Shown piece by piece: positions 55,477 through 64,000 of a stretch of 64,000 nucleotides of DNA. Each line of letters starts with the position of its first letter. Positions within the stretch are counted from its first letter, which is position 1. Below the pieces are notes generated by a model. The model ran no database searches, was not told where the DNA came from, and saw nothing but the letters and a program-made list of their open reading frames with translations. Position numbers and translations under genes: made by a program. Source of the stretch: Dorea_D sp963559605 (GTDB taxonomy: Bacteria > Bacillota > Clostridia > Lachnospirales > Lachnospiraceae); NCBI GenBank assembly GCA_963559605.1, contig CAUWLL010000010.1:1-64000 (forward strand), read 5' to 3'.

Positions 55477-56861
55477 GAATCTTTCTCTTCCCATTTCACA
55501 AACTTATATGGACAGTTTTTCTTTCCACGATCGAACGCCTCCGTACTGTCTGACTTCAGTAGCACGATCACCGTCTGTAAAATAAGCTGTATGTCTTTCA
55601 AGATACTGAACTGTTCAATATACATCATGTCCATGATCAGCTTATCCTTCGGCGTTGTATTGTATTTTCCTGTAATCTGAGCATAACCCGTAAGACCTGC
55701 TTTCATACGAAGACGATACTTAAACTCCGGAAGCTCCTCCGTATAATCTTCTACATTCTTCATCATCTCGGGTCTTGGACCTACAAATGTCATATCGCCC
55801 TTTAATACGTTCCAAAGCTGCGGCAATTCATCAATTCTTGTCTTACGAAGAAAACGCCCCACTTTCGTGATCCGGTCGTCCCCTTTTGTTGCGGAATAAT
55901 TATCACTGTTCGGCTTCATCGTCCGAAGCTTGTATACCCGGAACTTTCTTCCGTGAATCGTTGCCCTCTCCTGCTTAAAAAGTATCGGACCGCCATCCTC
56001 CAGTTTCACGGCAATCATTCCGCCGATCCACAGAGGCGCACTTAGGATTCCGAAGAAGATCGACAGGAATATATCTAACAGTCTCTTTACTACCCTTTGC
56101 TCCATCGTAAGAGCCTTTACATTCTTATTGAGCAAAAAGAGATCGTCCAGTACATATTGTTCTGCGTTCCACTCCATAATGTCTTCAATATCCGGATTAA
56201 AGTACAGATTTACTTTATACTTATAGCTCCAACGCATAATATCTGTCCGGACTTCTGCCGGCACATCATAGACAAATACGGTCTGTGCTTCCCGAATATA
56301 GCTTTTCAATTGCGGGTCCCGATAATCCGCTACCCTTGATACCGCATACTGTTTCTTAAATCTCTGCATGGCAAATACGATCTCATCCAGACTTTTTTGA
56401 GAGGATGTGACCACACAGCATTCCTCCGGCTTATGGATCAGGAAGAACAGCCAGTTTCCGGCATATGCAAAGAAAACAATAATCAATACCTGAAGGACAA
56501 AGGCTCCTGCCAAAAGCCCCACGCTGTTAAACCGGAACTCCCAGATACTCGGACGGTTGGTTCTCATGATCATCAACTGTCCGTAAGTAATAATATCCGT
56601 GCAGGCAACTGCTAGGGACAGGGAATAGATGATCGGCTTACTCTTGCGTCTTCCCACATCATATTTCCCGTATACAGACAGAAACAAAAGTCCTACTACC
56701 GCAAAGGTCGATACGGTAATACCAAGCGTTCTGGAAAGTCTGGTAAGACCAATACTGTCTCTTCCGAGAACTACTACAAATGCCATCATCAAAGATATAT
56801 AAAATACTGCTTTTATAAAAAGCCATAAAGTTGTTTCGAATTTGTGTAAGTGTTTTTTCAT
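55473..56861 (-). CDS. Initiating phosphoglycosyl transferase with N-terminal membrane domain (CpsE/WbaP-type)
   Basis: The 462-residue protein has four to five N-terminal helices, a central soluble region, and a C-terminal sugar-transferase domain: FKQERATIHGRKF, RTMKPNSDNY, VGRFLRKTRIDELPQ, GDMTFVGPRPEM and MKAGLTGYAQI. It starts the lipid-linked polymer of the teichoic-like locus. In classical WTA loci a TagO-type enzyme does this, so a PGT start is a departure. Confidence 0.9.
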   Translation of the reverse strand: MKKHLHKFETTLWLFIKAVFYISLMMAFVVVLGRDSIGLTRLSRTLGITVSTFAVVGLLFLSVYGKYDVGRRKSKPIIYSLSLAVACTDIITYGQLMIMRTNRPSIWEFRFNSVGLLAGAFVLQVLIIVFFAYAGNWLFFLIHKPEECCVVTSSQKSLDEIVFAMQRFKKQYAVSRVADYRDPQLKSYIREAQTVFVYDVPAEVRTDIMRWSYKYKVNLYFNPDIEDIMEWNAEQYVLDDLFLLNKNVKALTMEQRVVKRLLDIFLSIFFGILSAPLWIGGMIAVKLEDGGPILFKQERATIHGRKFRVYKLRTMKPNSDNYSATKGDDRITKVGRFLRKTRIDELPQLWNVLKGDMTFVGPRPEMMKNVEDYTEELPEFKYRLRMKAGLTGYAQITGKYNTTPKDKLIMDMMYIEQFSILKDIQLILQTVIVLLKSDSTEAFDRGKKNCPYKFVKWEEKDS

Positions 56862-56892
56862 TTGTTCACCACCACGTAATTTTACTCATAAC

Positions 56893-56921
56893 ATTATATA
56901 CGAAATCATTTTGTATTACAA
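56893..56921 (-). promoter_or_regulatory. Sigma-A promoter of the teichoic-like operon
   Basis: TTGTAA (56916-56921), a 17-base spacer and TATAAT (56893-56898) on the minus strand, about 30 bases upstream of the initiating transferase ATG. It lies just past the terminator of the wall-protein group, so a new transcript starts here. Confidence 0.75.
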
Positions 56922-56984
56922 GTCCTCTCGTGTCTTTTCTAACACCGCCACATAAATATTTTTATAAAACAAAGTTTTCTATAG

Positions 56985-57029
56985 CACAAAAACAGGTTGA
57001 CACACCTATTTCTTGGTACCAACCTGTTT
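56985..57029 (-). terminator. Intrinsic terminator after the lipoprotein gene
   Basis: A perfect 10-bp stem, AAACAGGTTG (56990-56999) with CAACCTGTTT (57020-57029), has a 20-base loop and, on the minus strand, ends in a T run. It is 25 bases past the lipoprotein stop. Confidence 0.8.
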
Positions 57030-57053
57030 CTCTCTTCTTGTCCTATTCTTATC

Positions 57054-57863
57054 TCATTCTTCGTCGACTGTCCCGGCTCCTGCCGCTTTATCAATCTCTT
57101 CTGTTTCGGCTTCTTCCGAGAACTCTGTGACTCTTATGACATTCAACTCTTCCTCCGGCACTTCGGCGATAATCCCTTCCAGAAGATCACTGAAAATCTG
57201 ATTTCTTGTAACATCTGTCTCTACCCACACAGGAACTTTTGTTTCGGCGTCAAATCCTATATATATGTCCCTGCTCTGTTCTGCAAGACAGTTATCGTAA
57301 GCTTTCTGCAGTTCTTCCGACTCTTTCAGACGCCTCTCCAGTTCTTCGCCCATCTCGTTTTCTGCAATTTCTGCCGCAGTGAGATACCCCTCTTCCGTCA
57401 TTTTCAGAAGAAGGAGATTTCTACCGTCCATCTCCTCTTCTCCTACAACTTCATAGTCTGTTACATATGTAAGGTCGATCATTCCCGTCTCCTCAAGAAC
57501 TTCCGCTAAGCCGGAAGCTTCTTCCGGTATTTCTACAGACTCACACTCGTAGGTTTTCACTGTATCTTCCTGCTTCTCACCGTCTACAAGATCATACGCG
57601 GTCAATACCTTTTTTTCTTTGGCATTATGCTCTTTGATGCTTTCTGTGTACCATGTTTCTTCCATGTCCTCCTGCCGGTCTGCAACTTCACTGTCTTCCG
57701 ACGGCTCCTCAAGAGTCTGTTCCTCCGAAGTCTGTTCCTCCGAAATCTGCTCCGTTTCGTTTTTACTGCTGTCTGCTTTTTGTTTTGTATCGGCGCCTTT
57801 CCCACAGCCCGTCGTCAGAAGCAGAACAAGCAGTAATACCAATCCTCTTTTTAGTTTTTTCAT
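57054..57863 (-). CDS. Lipoprotein, DUF6612-like (LolA-type fold suspected)
   Basis: The 269-residue product has a lipoprotein signal with the lipobox LLTTGC (Cys20), then an acidic Glu-repeat linker (about 22-75) and a globular part (about 76-255). MTEEGYLTA, YIGFDAETKVPVWVETDVT and similar strands suggest the two-sheet DUF6612/LolA-like fold of many clostridial lipoproteins. The function is not known; it may sense or bind wall material. It follows the lysozyme gene by 30 bases. Confidence 0.7.
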   Translation of the reverse strand: MKKLKRGLVLLLVLLLTTGCGKGADTKQKADSSKNETEQISEEQTSEEQTLEEPSEDSEVADRQEDMEETWYTESIKEHNAKEKKVLTAYDLVDGEKQEDTVKTYECESVEIPEEASGLAEVLEETGMIDLTYVTDYEVVGEEEMDGRNLLLLKMTEEGYLTAAEIAENEMGEELERRLKESEELQKAYDNCLAEQSRDIYIGFDAETKVPVWVETDVTRNQIFSDLLEGIIAEVPEEELNVIRVTEFSEEAETEEIDKAAGAGTVDEE

Positions 57864-57893
57864 ACTCCGTTATCCCCTTAACGCATCGATTCT

Positions 57894-59567
57894 CTATGCT
57901 TTTTTCAAATATTTTGACGCAATATAATAGTTCTTGCTGCTCATTTTAAAACGATACCATGTATAACCGTTCGCTTTTTTAGAATAGCCTTTCTCTACAT
58001 TGATTTTCTTACCCTTCGCCAATGTCCCCCGGATCTTTGCTTTTGTTCCTGCTCCTGTCCGATAATTGACTCTCGTCTTCGTTTTGTACTTTGCATACTT
58101 TTTACTGCTTGTGGAAGCGGAGCTGCTGCTCACTTTCTTTAAATATTTAGAGGCAATATAATAATTTTTGCCATTCAGTTTGAAGCGGTACCATGTATAA
58201 CCGTTTGCTTTCTTGGAATAACCTTTCTCCACGTTAATTGTCTTCCCGGAAGATAATGTTCCTTTGACCTTAGACTTAGTTCCTGCCCCGCTTCGATAAT
58301 TCACTCTTGTCTTTGTCTTATACTTTATATACTTCTTGCTGCTGGAGGAGCTGTTAGCGGAACCGCTGATCGAGGTCAGCTTCTTTACATACTTGGACGC
58401 AAGATAGTAATTTTTACCGTTCATCTTGAAACGATACCATGTGTAACCATTGGCTTTCTTCGAATAACCATTCTCCACATCGATGGTCTTTCCGGAGGAC
58501 AGGGTTCCTTTTACTGCGTAAGACGTACCTGCCCCGCTTCGATAATTCACTCTTGTGGTTGTTTTATATTTCGTATATTTCTTTGCAGGTGTCGGTTTTT
58601 CCGGTTTGGACTCCGGCTTTGGCTCCGGTTTCGATTCCGGCTTGGACTCCGTCTCTGGCTTTGGTTCCGGTTTTGAATCCGGTTTTACTTTTTCATAGCT
58701 GATATTCAGATCGACAACCCCGCTGATTCCATTCACTTTTCCTTGGGAAGAACATTGCCACATAGAATAAGATCCTGTATAGGTACATTTCGGTCCCCAC
58801 TGTGCCACCCATCTGTCCCACTGGTTAAACCTGGAATCTGTCAGATAATTATCAAACCAATCCTCACTGGCATAGACTCCTGCCTCAAGACCCGCAGCTT
58901 TTATTTTACTGCAAAATGCACTGGCAATATCACCGATTCCTTTTTTGCTTACCTTATCACGGACTTTGTTTTCTTCCAGATCATAATAAACTGGATAGTC
59001 GATGTCTGCTTTATATTCGTTAACCAGCCTTAACACATGGTCTGCTTCGCTTTTCGCTTTCGTTACGGTGTCCGCATAAGAGTAAATATATACACCAAAC
59101 GGAATATTGTTGGCAAGACAAGCCTCTACATTCTCTTTCCATCTTGTGTCATCCTGATCCGTTTGGTTTTGCCCGTATCCACAACGGATAATCGCATAGT
59201 CAACACCGGCATCTTTTGCTTTCTTCCAGTCAATCTTCCCCTGATGGTGGCTGACGTCAATTCCTTTTGCTTCCCCCACCGACGGCCATGTTGTAAACTC
59301 GGACGCTCTTGAATCTGCAAATGTCGTGACTCTTTGTCCGTTTGTATAACGCCAGCTGTTTTCCAGACCACTTCTCTCTGCTTCAAGAAGCTCGTCTACT
59401 TCCTCCGTTACTTTTTTCGGAGCCTCCACCTCTTGACTCTCTTCCGCCTGTGTCTGCACCCCTTCTTCTGTCTGCTGTTCTGTCGCGCTTACATCATAAG
59501 AGAATATACTCACTGATAACATAACCCCCGCAATCAGCAAACTTAGTTTCTTATACCATTTTTTCAT
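57894..59567 (-). CDS. Secreted GH25 lysozyme with three C-terminal SH3 repeats
   Basis: The 557-residue product has a signal peptide (1-28), GH25 at about 98-300 with GIDVSHHQG, YYDLEEN and VVDLN acidic residues, a Pro/Lys/Glu-rich linker of PEPKPESK-type repeats, and three near-identical SH3 repeats (TRVNYRSGAGT ... GYTWYRF). The SH3 repeat type is the same as in the upstream glucosaminidase but unlike the SH3 type in the other lysozyme at 3251-5176. AAGGG precedes the ATG. Confidence 0.93.
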   Translation of the reverse strand: MKKWYKKLSLLIAGVMLSVSIFSYDVSATEQQTEEGVQTQAEESQEVEAPKKVTEEVDELLEAERSGLENSWRYTNGQRVTTFADSRASEFTTWPSVGEAKGIDVSHHQGKIDWKKAKDAGVDYAIIRCGYGQNQTDQDDTRWKENVEACLANNIPFGVYIYSYADTVTKAKSEADHVLRLVNEYKADIDYPVYYDLEENKVRDKVSKKGIGDIASAFCSKIKAAGLEAGVYASEDWFDNYLTDSRFNQWDRWVAQWGPKCTYTGSYSMWQCSSQGKVNGISGVVDLNISYEKVKPDSKPEPKPETESKPESKPEPKPESKPEKPTPAKKYTKYKTTTRVNYRSGAGTSYAVKGTLSSGKTIDVENGYSKKANGYTWYRFKMNGKNYYLASKYVKKLTSISGSANSSSSSKKYIKYKTKTRVNYRSGAGTKSKVKGTLSSGKTINVEKGYSKKANGYTWYRFKLNGKNYYIASKYLKKVSSSSASTSSKKYAKYKTKTRVNYRTGAGTKAKIRGTLAKGKKINVEKGYSKKANGYTWYRFKMSSKNYYIASKYLKKA

Positions 59568-59667
59568 ATTAACCCTTGATCAAACAGGGATTTCTCCTGT
59601 CTGTTTCCCCTTTCGCAATTAAATACTCCTGCTTTTCTTATGTTACATATCTTACTGTCCTTACAGT

Positions 59668-62238
59668 TCAGGCACGCTTCAAATATTTGGAAGCAATATA
59701 ATACTTTTTATTTCCCAGCTTAAATCGATACCATTTGTAGCGATCTACTTTTTTCGAATAACCTCGTTCTACCTGAATAGACTTTCCTTTTGCCAGCGTT
59801 CCCCGAATCTTATGAGACGTTCCGGCTCCGCTTCGATAGTTCACTCTTGTTTTGGTCTTGTATCTGGCGTATTTCTTTTTCGCGGTACTTTTACTTTTTG
59901 AAGAACTTCCACTGGAAACTTTCTTCACATATTTGGACGCTATATAATACTTCTTTTTTCCCAGCTTGAAACGATACCAAGTATAACCATTGGCCCTCTT
60001 CGAATAGCCTTTCTCTATCTGTATTATCTTTCCTTTTGCCAGCGTCCCCCTTTTTTTGTAAGACGTTCCGGCTCCGCTCCGGTAATTTACTTTTGTCTTT
60101 ACTTTATATCTGATGTATTTCTTCGCACTGCTTGACCCCGGCTTTTTGGAAGAACTACCGGATGTAGCCTTTTTCAAATATTTAGACGCCACATAATAAT
60201 TCTTTCCTTTTAATTTAAAACGGTACCAAGTATAACCATTCGCTTTCTTAGAATAACCCTTCTCTACATCGATGGTTTTCCCGGAGTTCAAGGTTCCTTT
60301 TACTTTATAAGAAGTGCCCGCTCCGCTTCGATATTTTACTTTCGTTTTGGTTTTATATTTTGTATATTTTTTCTTACTGCCAGACGGTTTACCTGACCCC
60401 GGTTTACTCGTACTCGGTTTACTTACTCCCGGCTTATTTGTACTTGGTTTATTCACATCCGGGTTACTTGTACCGGACGTACTTCCATTTACGGAAATAC
60501 CGATAACATCCAATGTCTTCCCGGAACTTGATACTGCATAGATCATACAAGTTCCCGCTTTTACTCCGGTAACCCTTCCATCAGTACTCACAACAGCCAC
60601 TGCCGGATTACTTGTCTCATAATAAACGGTCTCACCGGACGCTCCACTGACACTCAATTGCTTCGTGCTTCCCGCCTTCAAGGTGCTGTCCGTATTCATT
60701 TTCAAATAATTGGCAGAAATGTATCCGGTCTTAGAGCCATAGGACACTTTGATCCAGTACGGATGTGTCTGCTGCGCGGACACCGGCGTCGTCTTATCTG
60801 TATACACTCCTCCGGAGACCGTCACCGTCGCTCCTTTCGGAAGCGCGCCCAAAGATGATGTATAGGCAGATGCTCCCTTTCGAAGAGTCACGCTGGTAGT
60901 GGTCGTACCTGTTTTTACAGACTTAGCTATCGTCACTTTCCCGGACTGTGACGGCATATTTTTATAGACCGGAATATAAAATACATGTTTATTAGCCAGA
61001 ATACCCATGGATTTATAAGACTTATATGTGGCATTGGCTTCCGAAGCCGCACCGGTCAGGTTCGTCATATACTGATGTCCGTAGTACGGTTTCACTGCCG
61101 TATTAAAACGTTCATAATAAACCGTGTTCTGTCCTTTTCTGATATAGGACTGGGCAATATAGTTTGCCCCACCGTCAATTGCCACAATCGGGGACGTCCA
61201 CTTTTTATTCTTCGCATATTGCAGTCCCTTTTCTATGGGCGATATAGTCGTACTGGATGACGCACCGATATTGTAATAGTTGTAATATCCCACATAACTC
61301 CTGCCGCCGAATTTCGCCTTCCCGGAAATACTCTTATAATCTAAATCACCGCCTGTTTCCTGTCTGATTTTAGACGCAAGAAACAACGGACTGACCTTTT
61401 CTTTTTTTCCGGCTCCGAATATTGTCTTTCCGTATGTGACATTGCCAAGTGAACTTGCCGGTACTGTCTTTCCGCTCGTATCAACATATTCAATTTTTTT
61501 CTTATATAAATCCGTCCCTTTTAAGACATTCTCTACTCCTGCCTCTGTATGATAAGCAGAATTATAATCTAACGCCTCAAACAGGAAAATATATTCCTCT
61601 GTCAAAAAATTTCTCGGATCCACATAATAAGCAACCGCCGGTCTGCTCGCAGATACCCATACAGAACCATCTTTCGGCACATAAGCTCCGGTTGCCACAT
61701 TATAATCCGTAACCGCTTTACTTAACAGAAGGCTCGCAGCCGTCTTTGGAAGCAGACTCGGATTTCTGCTTCCGTCTTTCCCTGAGATGCTTTCATTTCT
61801 CACCACATCATCCCAGGAAAGACTGCTGTTTTTCGCCACAAATATCCAGTTCGGATACTTTTTATGTAATTCTTTTAATAATGTCTGATAGGAAGACGGA
61901 AATCTCCGAAGTTCAGACTCATAAGTTCCCACAGCCGCTCTCAGCTTATGTGTTGGCGCCGCAAACTCTTTCGCAAGTTCTGCCGTCCTCTCATCCGGAA
62001 CTCCCTCTTCCCCGGAAAGTTCTCCTTCCTCGGTCTTGTTCTCTGTAGTGTCCAATGTATCTTTCGCATTCTCCGAATTGCTATCCACTGTCTCTTCCGG
62101 CTCTGTTTCAACCACACTTGTGTTTTCTACATTTCCTTGCATCCCTTCCTCCGGCTCAGTCGCCGTGACAGTCATTCCGCACAGCAAAGACGAAGTTAAG
62201 AGCGCCACAAGAAATCTTCTTACCTTCATAGTATTCAC
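59668..62238 (-). CDS. Secreted glucosaminidase (GH73-like) with SH3 and Ig-like repeats
   Basis: The product of 856 residues starts at a GTG (62238) with AAGGGG 8 bases upstream; an ATG at 62229 is the alternative. It has a signal peptide, an acidic linker (about 35-95), then a glucosaminidase region at about 110-430 with the catalytic Glu in KIRQETGGDL and YYNYYNIGAS. An SH3 domain and a Big_2-like Ig domain (about 525-585) follow, a Pro/Ser/Lys linker with NKPSTNKPG-type repeats, and three SH3 repeats at the end. It cleaves GlcNAc-MurNAc bonds during wall turnover. Confidence 0.85.
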   Translation of the reverse strand: MNTMKVRRFLVALLTSSLLCGMTVTATEPEEGMQGNVENTSVVETEPEETVDSNSENAKDTLDTTENKTEEGELSGEEGVPDERTAELAKEFAAPTHKLRAAVGTYESELRRFPSSYQTLLKELHKKYPNWIFVAKNSSLSWDDVVRNESISGKDGSRNPSLLPKTAASLLLSKAVTDYNVATGAYVPKDGSVWVSASRPAVAYYVDPRNFLTEEYIFLFEALDYNSAYHTEAGVENVLKGTDLYKKKIEYVDTSGKTVPASSLGNVTYGKTIFGAGKKEKVSPLFLASKIRQETGGDLDYKSISGKAKFGGRSYVGYYNYYNIGASSSTTISPIEKGLQYAKNKKWTSPIVAIDGGANYIAQSYIRKGQNTVYYERFNTAVKPYYGHQYMTNLTGAASEANATYKSYKSMGILANKHVFYIPVYKNMPSQSGKVTIAKSVKTGTTTTSVTLRKGASAYTSSLGALPKGATVTVSGGVYTDKTTPVSAQQTHPYWIKVSYGSKTGYISANYLKMNTDSTLKAGSTKQLSVSGASGETVYYETSNPAVAVVSTDGRVTGVKAGTCMIYAVSSSGKTLDVIGISVNGSTSGTSNPDVNKPSTNKPGVSKPSTSKPGSGKPSGSKKKYTKYKTKTKVKYRSGAGTSYKVKGTLNSGKTIDVEKGYSKKANGYTWYRFKLKGKNYYVASKYLKKATSGSSSKKPGSSSAKKYIRYKVKTKVNYRSGAGTSYKKRGTLAKGKIIQIEKGYSKRANGYTWYRFKLGKKKYYIASKYVKKVSSGSSSKSKSTAKKKYARYKTKTRVNYRSGAGTSHKIRGTLAKGKSIQVERGYSKKVDRYKWYRFKLGNKKYYIASKYLKRA

Positions 62239-62267
62239 AATTTTATCCCCTTTCAATTATCTCCCCG

Positions 62268-62290
62268 TATCTATGACTTTTTCATAGATA
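62268..62290. repeat. Small inverted repeat in the glucosaminidase leader
   Basis: TATCTATGA (62268-62276) pairs perfectly with TCATAGATA (62282-62290) around a 5-base loop. It lies about 30 bases upstream of the GTG start, with no T run, so it may be an mRNA stem-loop or operator rather than a terminator. Confidence 0.35.
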
Positions 62291-62385
62291 TTGTTTCATC
62301 TGATGCTGACTTAAAAATACCATTAAACCAATAGATGTCGCAAGTATTTTTTTGCTTTTCCCATCTTTTTCATAATTTAAAACCG

Positions 62386-63807
62386 CTATTTTCCCATATA
62401 TTCCCGCATTTTTCTTTGGATTTCCTGCACAGAACCGGCATTTGGAACTGTCACATACAATGGACCTCCACTATAGGAGAAACAATACTGCTTCCCGCTG
62501 TCATCCCCCGTTGCGGCAACAGACTCTATATCCCATCCTTTCATTCTGCCAACCTGCATACGAACCAGTGACTTAATCTGTCGTTCTGACATATTGGTAT
62601 CTGCATTTCCCGCCACACTGTTGATCATACTATTGGCATGAAGCAGAATTTTCGGCGACATTGCTTCTTTTAAAAGACCGGTCATCAACACCTGCTGATT
62701 TTTTCCTCGTTGGTTATCTCCGCTTTTAAATGCTTTTCTCTCACGGGCAAATGCCAGAGCTTCTTTTCCGTTAAAATGGTTTTTCCCCTTTTTAACGTCT
62801 ACAACCTTTCCAGCAGCCTTACTTGTCGTAAACGCAACTTCAGACTCTACGTCCACTCCCCCCATCACGTCTACAATCTCTTCTACGGAAGTAAAATTTA
62901 CACGTACATAAAATGGAATATCTATTTCATACAAATTTTCAAGCGTTGCAATGGACGTATCAATTCCATATACGCCTGCATGTGTCAGTTTGTCCTTCTT
63001 CTCACCGGAAACACCCGGAATTTTCACATAATAATCTCTCGGTGTTGTAGTGAGCAGGATTTTCTGCGTTTTCGGGTTCACCGTTGCAATCAAGTTCACA
63101 TCACTTCTGCTTTGCTTATTGAGTTCACCATATACGTCAATACCGCTGATATATACATTGAACGGCTCCTTCGTCACATCCAGTATATGCTCCTCTGTAT
63201 AATTGCCGCTTTCTTCTCCCACTGCGATCTGGTCTAATGCACCGTTTACTTTCAGACAGTAAAAACTGAGTAACAGCAACACACAACTTGTAGTAACTGC
63301 CATTCCTTTACCGGATCCTCTGTGTCTCCCGTCCCTTCTCGCGCTGCGCTGTTTTCCCCACAAAATTAACAAAAGCAGAACTAAAAAAATAATAAGTCCT
63401 GCCATAAAATTCATAGGTAAAATGCCGAGCCACGCCATAGAAGCAAAAAACACTATGGATGCAAAAGTCTGCAATAGCAAGAAGAACTTATCAGCGCCGC
63501 CCACACCGACAGAACGCCGCCTCGGCGCAGGCTCATGATACCTACGACCGGGAGAACTTCCTGATTTTCTTCTTCTCGGTCTGCGTTCATAATCATCATA
63601 CCTATAGCTGTCATAATCATCGTACCTATAACTATTATAATCGTCGTAGTCATCAAACCCATCTTCATAATCATAATCAAATTCGTATCTGGGCTCACGT
63701 CTCGGAATCGGTTTCTTTGTTTTTTTCCGCTGTCCTTTCCCGGAACGCCTTTCTGCGTTATTTTCCTGCCGTGATTTAATATACTTTAATTGATTGCGAT
63801 AATCCAT
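62386..63807 (-). CDS. LCP-family wall-polymer ligase, three-helix type
   Basis: The 473-residue protein has a long cytoplasmic part rich in Arg, Asp and Tyr (YRYDDYDSYRYDDYE repeats, about 40-90), three membrane helices (about 107-187) and an extracellular LCP domain (about 215-375) with QSRSDVNLIATVNP, TTTPRDYYV and the FARERKAFKSGDNQRGKNQQ lipid-binding stretch. It is of the CpsA topology rather than the one-helix type at 151-1419. It lies 6 bases after an HPr-like gene and is probably co-transcribed. Confidence 0.92.
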   Translation of the reverse strand: MDYRNQLKYIKSRQENNAERRSGKGQRKKTKKPIPRREPRYEFDYDYEDGFDDYDDYNSYRYDDYDSYRYDDYERRPRRRKSGSSPGRRYHEPAPRRRSVGVGGADKFFLLLQTFASIVFFASMAWLGILPMNFMAGLIIFLVLLLLILWGKQRSARRDGRHRGSGKGMAVTTSCVLLLLSFYCLKVNGALDQIAVGEESGNYTEEHILDVTKEPFNVYISGIDVYGELNKQSRSDVNLIATVNPKTQKILLTTTPRDYYVKIPGVSGEKKDKLTHAGVYGIDTSIATLENLYEIDIPFYVRVNFTSVEEIVDVMGGVDVESEVAFTTSKAAGKVVDVKKGKNHFNGKEALAFARERKAFKSGDNQRGKNQQVLMTGLLKEAMSPKILLHANSMINSVAGNADTNMSERQIKSLVRMQVGRMKGWDIESVAATGDDSGKQYCFSYSGGPLYVTVPNAGSVQEIQRKMREYMGK

Positions 63808-63813
63808 GTATTT

Positions 63814-64000
63814 CTACTCTCCAAGTCCGTTTTCAATCTCTCTTAACATTGCCTCCATAGCTTCTTCCTCATCTTCTCCGTCACAGATCAGAACAATGGA
63901 ATCTCCTTTTTTTACACATGCGCCAAGAACGCTCAAAACACTCTTGGCGTTAGATGTCATCCCTCCATACTCAAACATGAGCTTGCACTTATAATTACTT
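63814..64000 (-). CDS. HPr-like protein, C-terminal part (truncated by the window edge)
   Basis: Sixty-two residues are visible, reading MTSNAKSVLSVLGACVKKG ... ICDGEDEEEAMEAMLREIENG, and ending at a TAG 6 bases before the LCP start. The NAKS segment matches the HPr regulatory-serine region and DGEDEEEA the HPr C-terminus. The His15 phospho-site is not in the window, so PTS carrier versus regulatory Crh-like role cannot be told. Confidence 0.82.
   Translation of the reverse strand, partial: SNYKCKLMFEYGGMTSNAKSVLSVLGACVKKGDSIVLICDGEDEEEAMEAMLREIENGLGE

Noticed and set aside
57894..62238. Regularly repeated sequence that might be taken for a CRISPR array or tandem repeats
   Set aside because: The repeats are in-frame protein SH3 domains of about 70 residues, not short DNA repeats with spacers.
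62290..62385. Short reading frames between the LCP and glucosaminidase genes
   Set aside because: Under 40 codons, no ribosome site and no recognisable product.
1..64000. Transposases, integrases, tRNA or rRNA genes that would mark the region as a mobile island
   Set aside because: None was recognised on either strand.

Overview
The window is about 64 kb of low-to-moderate GC DNA from a Gram-positive anaerobe, most likely a Lachnospiraceae-type member of the Clostridia. The family-level call rests on the mix of Amidase_3, GH25 and GH73-like wall hydrolases carrying FN3 and bacterial SH3 repeats, LytR-CpsA-Psr (LCP) wall-polymer ligases, AGGAGG-type ribosome sites and poly(ribitol-phosphate) genes. 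No rRNA, tRNA, CRISPR array, transposase or phage gene was seen. All genes but one lie on the minus strand, so the window reads right to left in transcription order.

Layout in transcription order. (1) 64000-57054: the C-terminal end of an HPr-like protein, an LCP ligase, a glucosaminidase, a GH25 lysozyme and a lipoprotein, closed by a hairpin terminator. (2) 56861-40022: a teichoic-acid-like locus. It has an initiating phosphoglycosyl transferase, TagB/TagF-like polyol-phosphate transferases, two cytidylyltransferase plus reductase/dehydratase pairs (one is TarI/TarJ), a TagGH exporter with a perfect sigma-A promoter, and an L,D-transpeptidase embedded in the run. (3) 39999-34317: modification genes (acyltransferase, pyruvyl-transferase-like protein, O-antigen-ligase-like protein) plus one plus-strand acyltransferase with its own promoter and terminator. 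(4) 34095-5277: a Wzx/Wzy-type capsule locus of about 29 kb. It has a dehydratase, initiating transferase and reductase; an L-FucNAc branch (capE, capF, capG and a WbuB-like transferase); an amidotransferase; a WbpA/B/E-like branch for a diamino-uronic acid; flippase and polymerase; a GtrA/GT2/GT-C-like side-chain trio; and a kinase, nucleotidyltransferase and phosphatase module. (5) 5176-151: GH25 lysozyme, amidase and a second LCP ligase, closed by a terminator.

The two polymer loci are therefore flanked on both sides by LCP ligases, which would attach the polymers to peptidoglycan, and by hydrolases that remodel it.

The most notable signal is a pair of long G tracts (G12 and G10 on the coding strand). 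Each lies inside a surface-polymer modification gene: a membrane O-acyltransferase and an SGNH esterase/acyltransferase-like protein. Both genes are out of frame as sequenced, and both would read through with exactly 11 Gs. This is the signature of slipped-strand phase variation and suggests an on/off switch for capsule decoration. A second candidate novelty is a lipid-flippase-like membrane domain fused to a sugar/choline-kinase-like domain, beside a nucleotidyltransferase and a HAD phosphatase.
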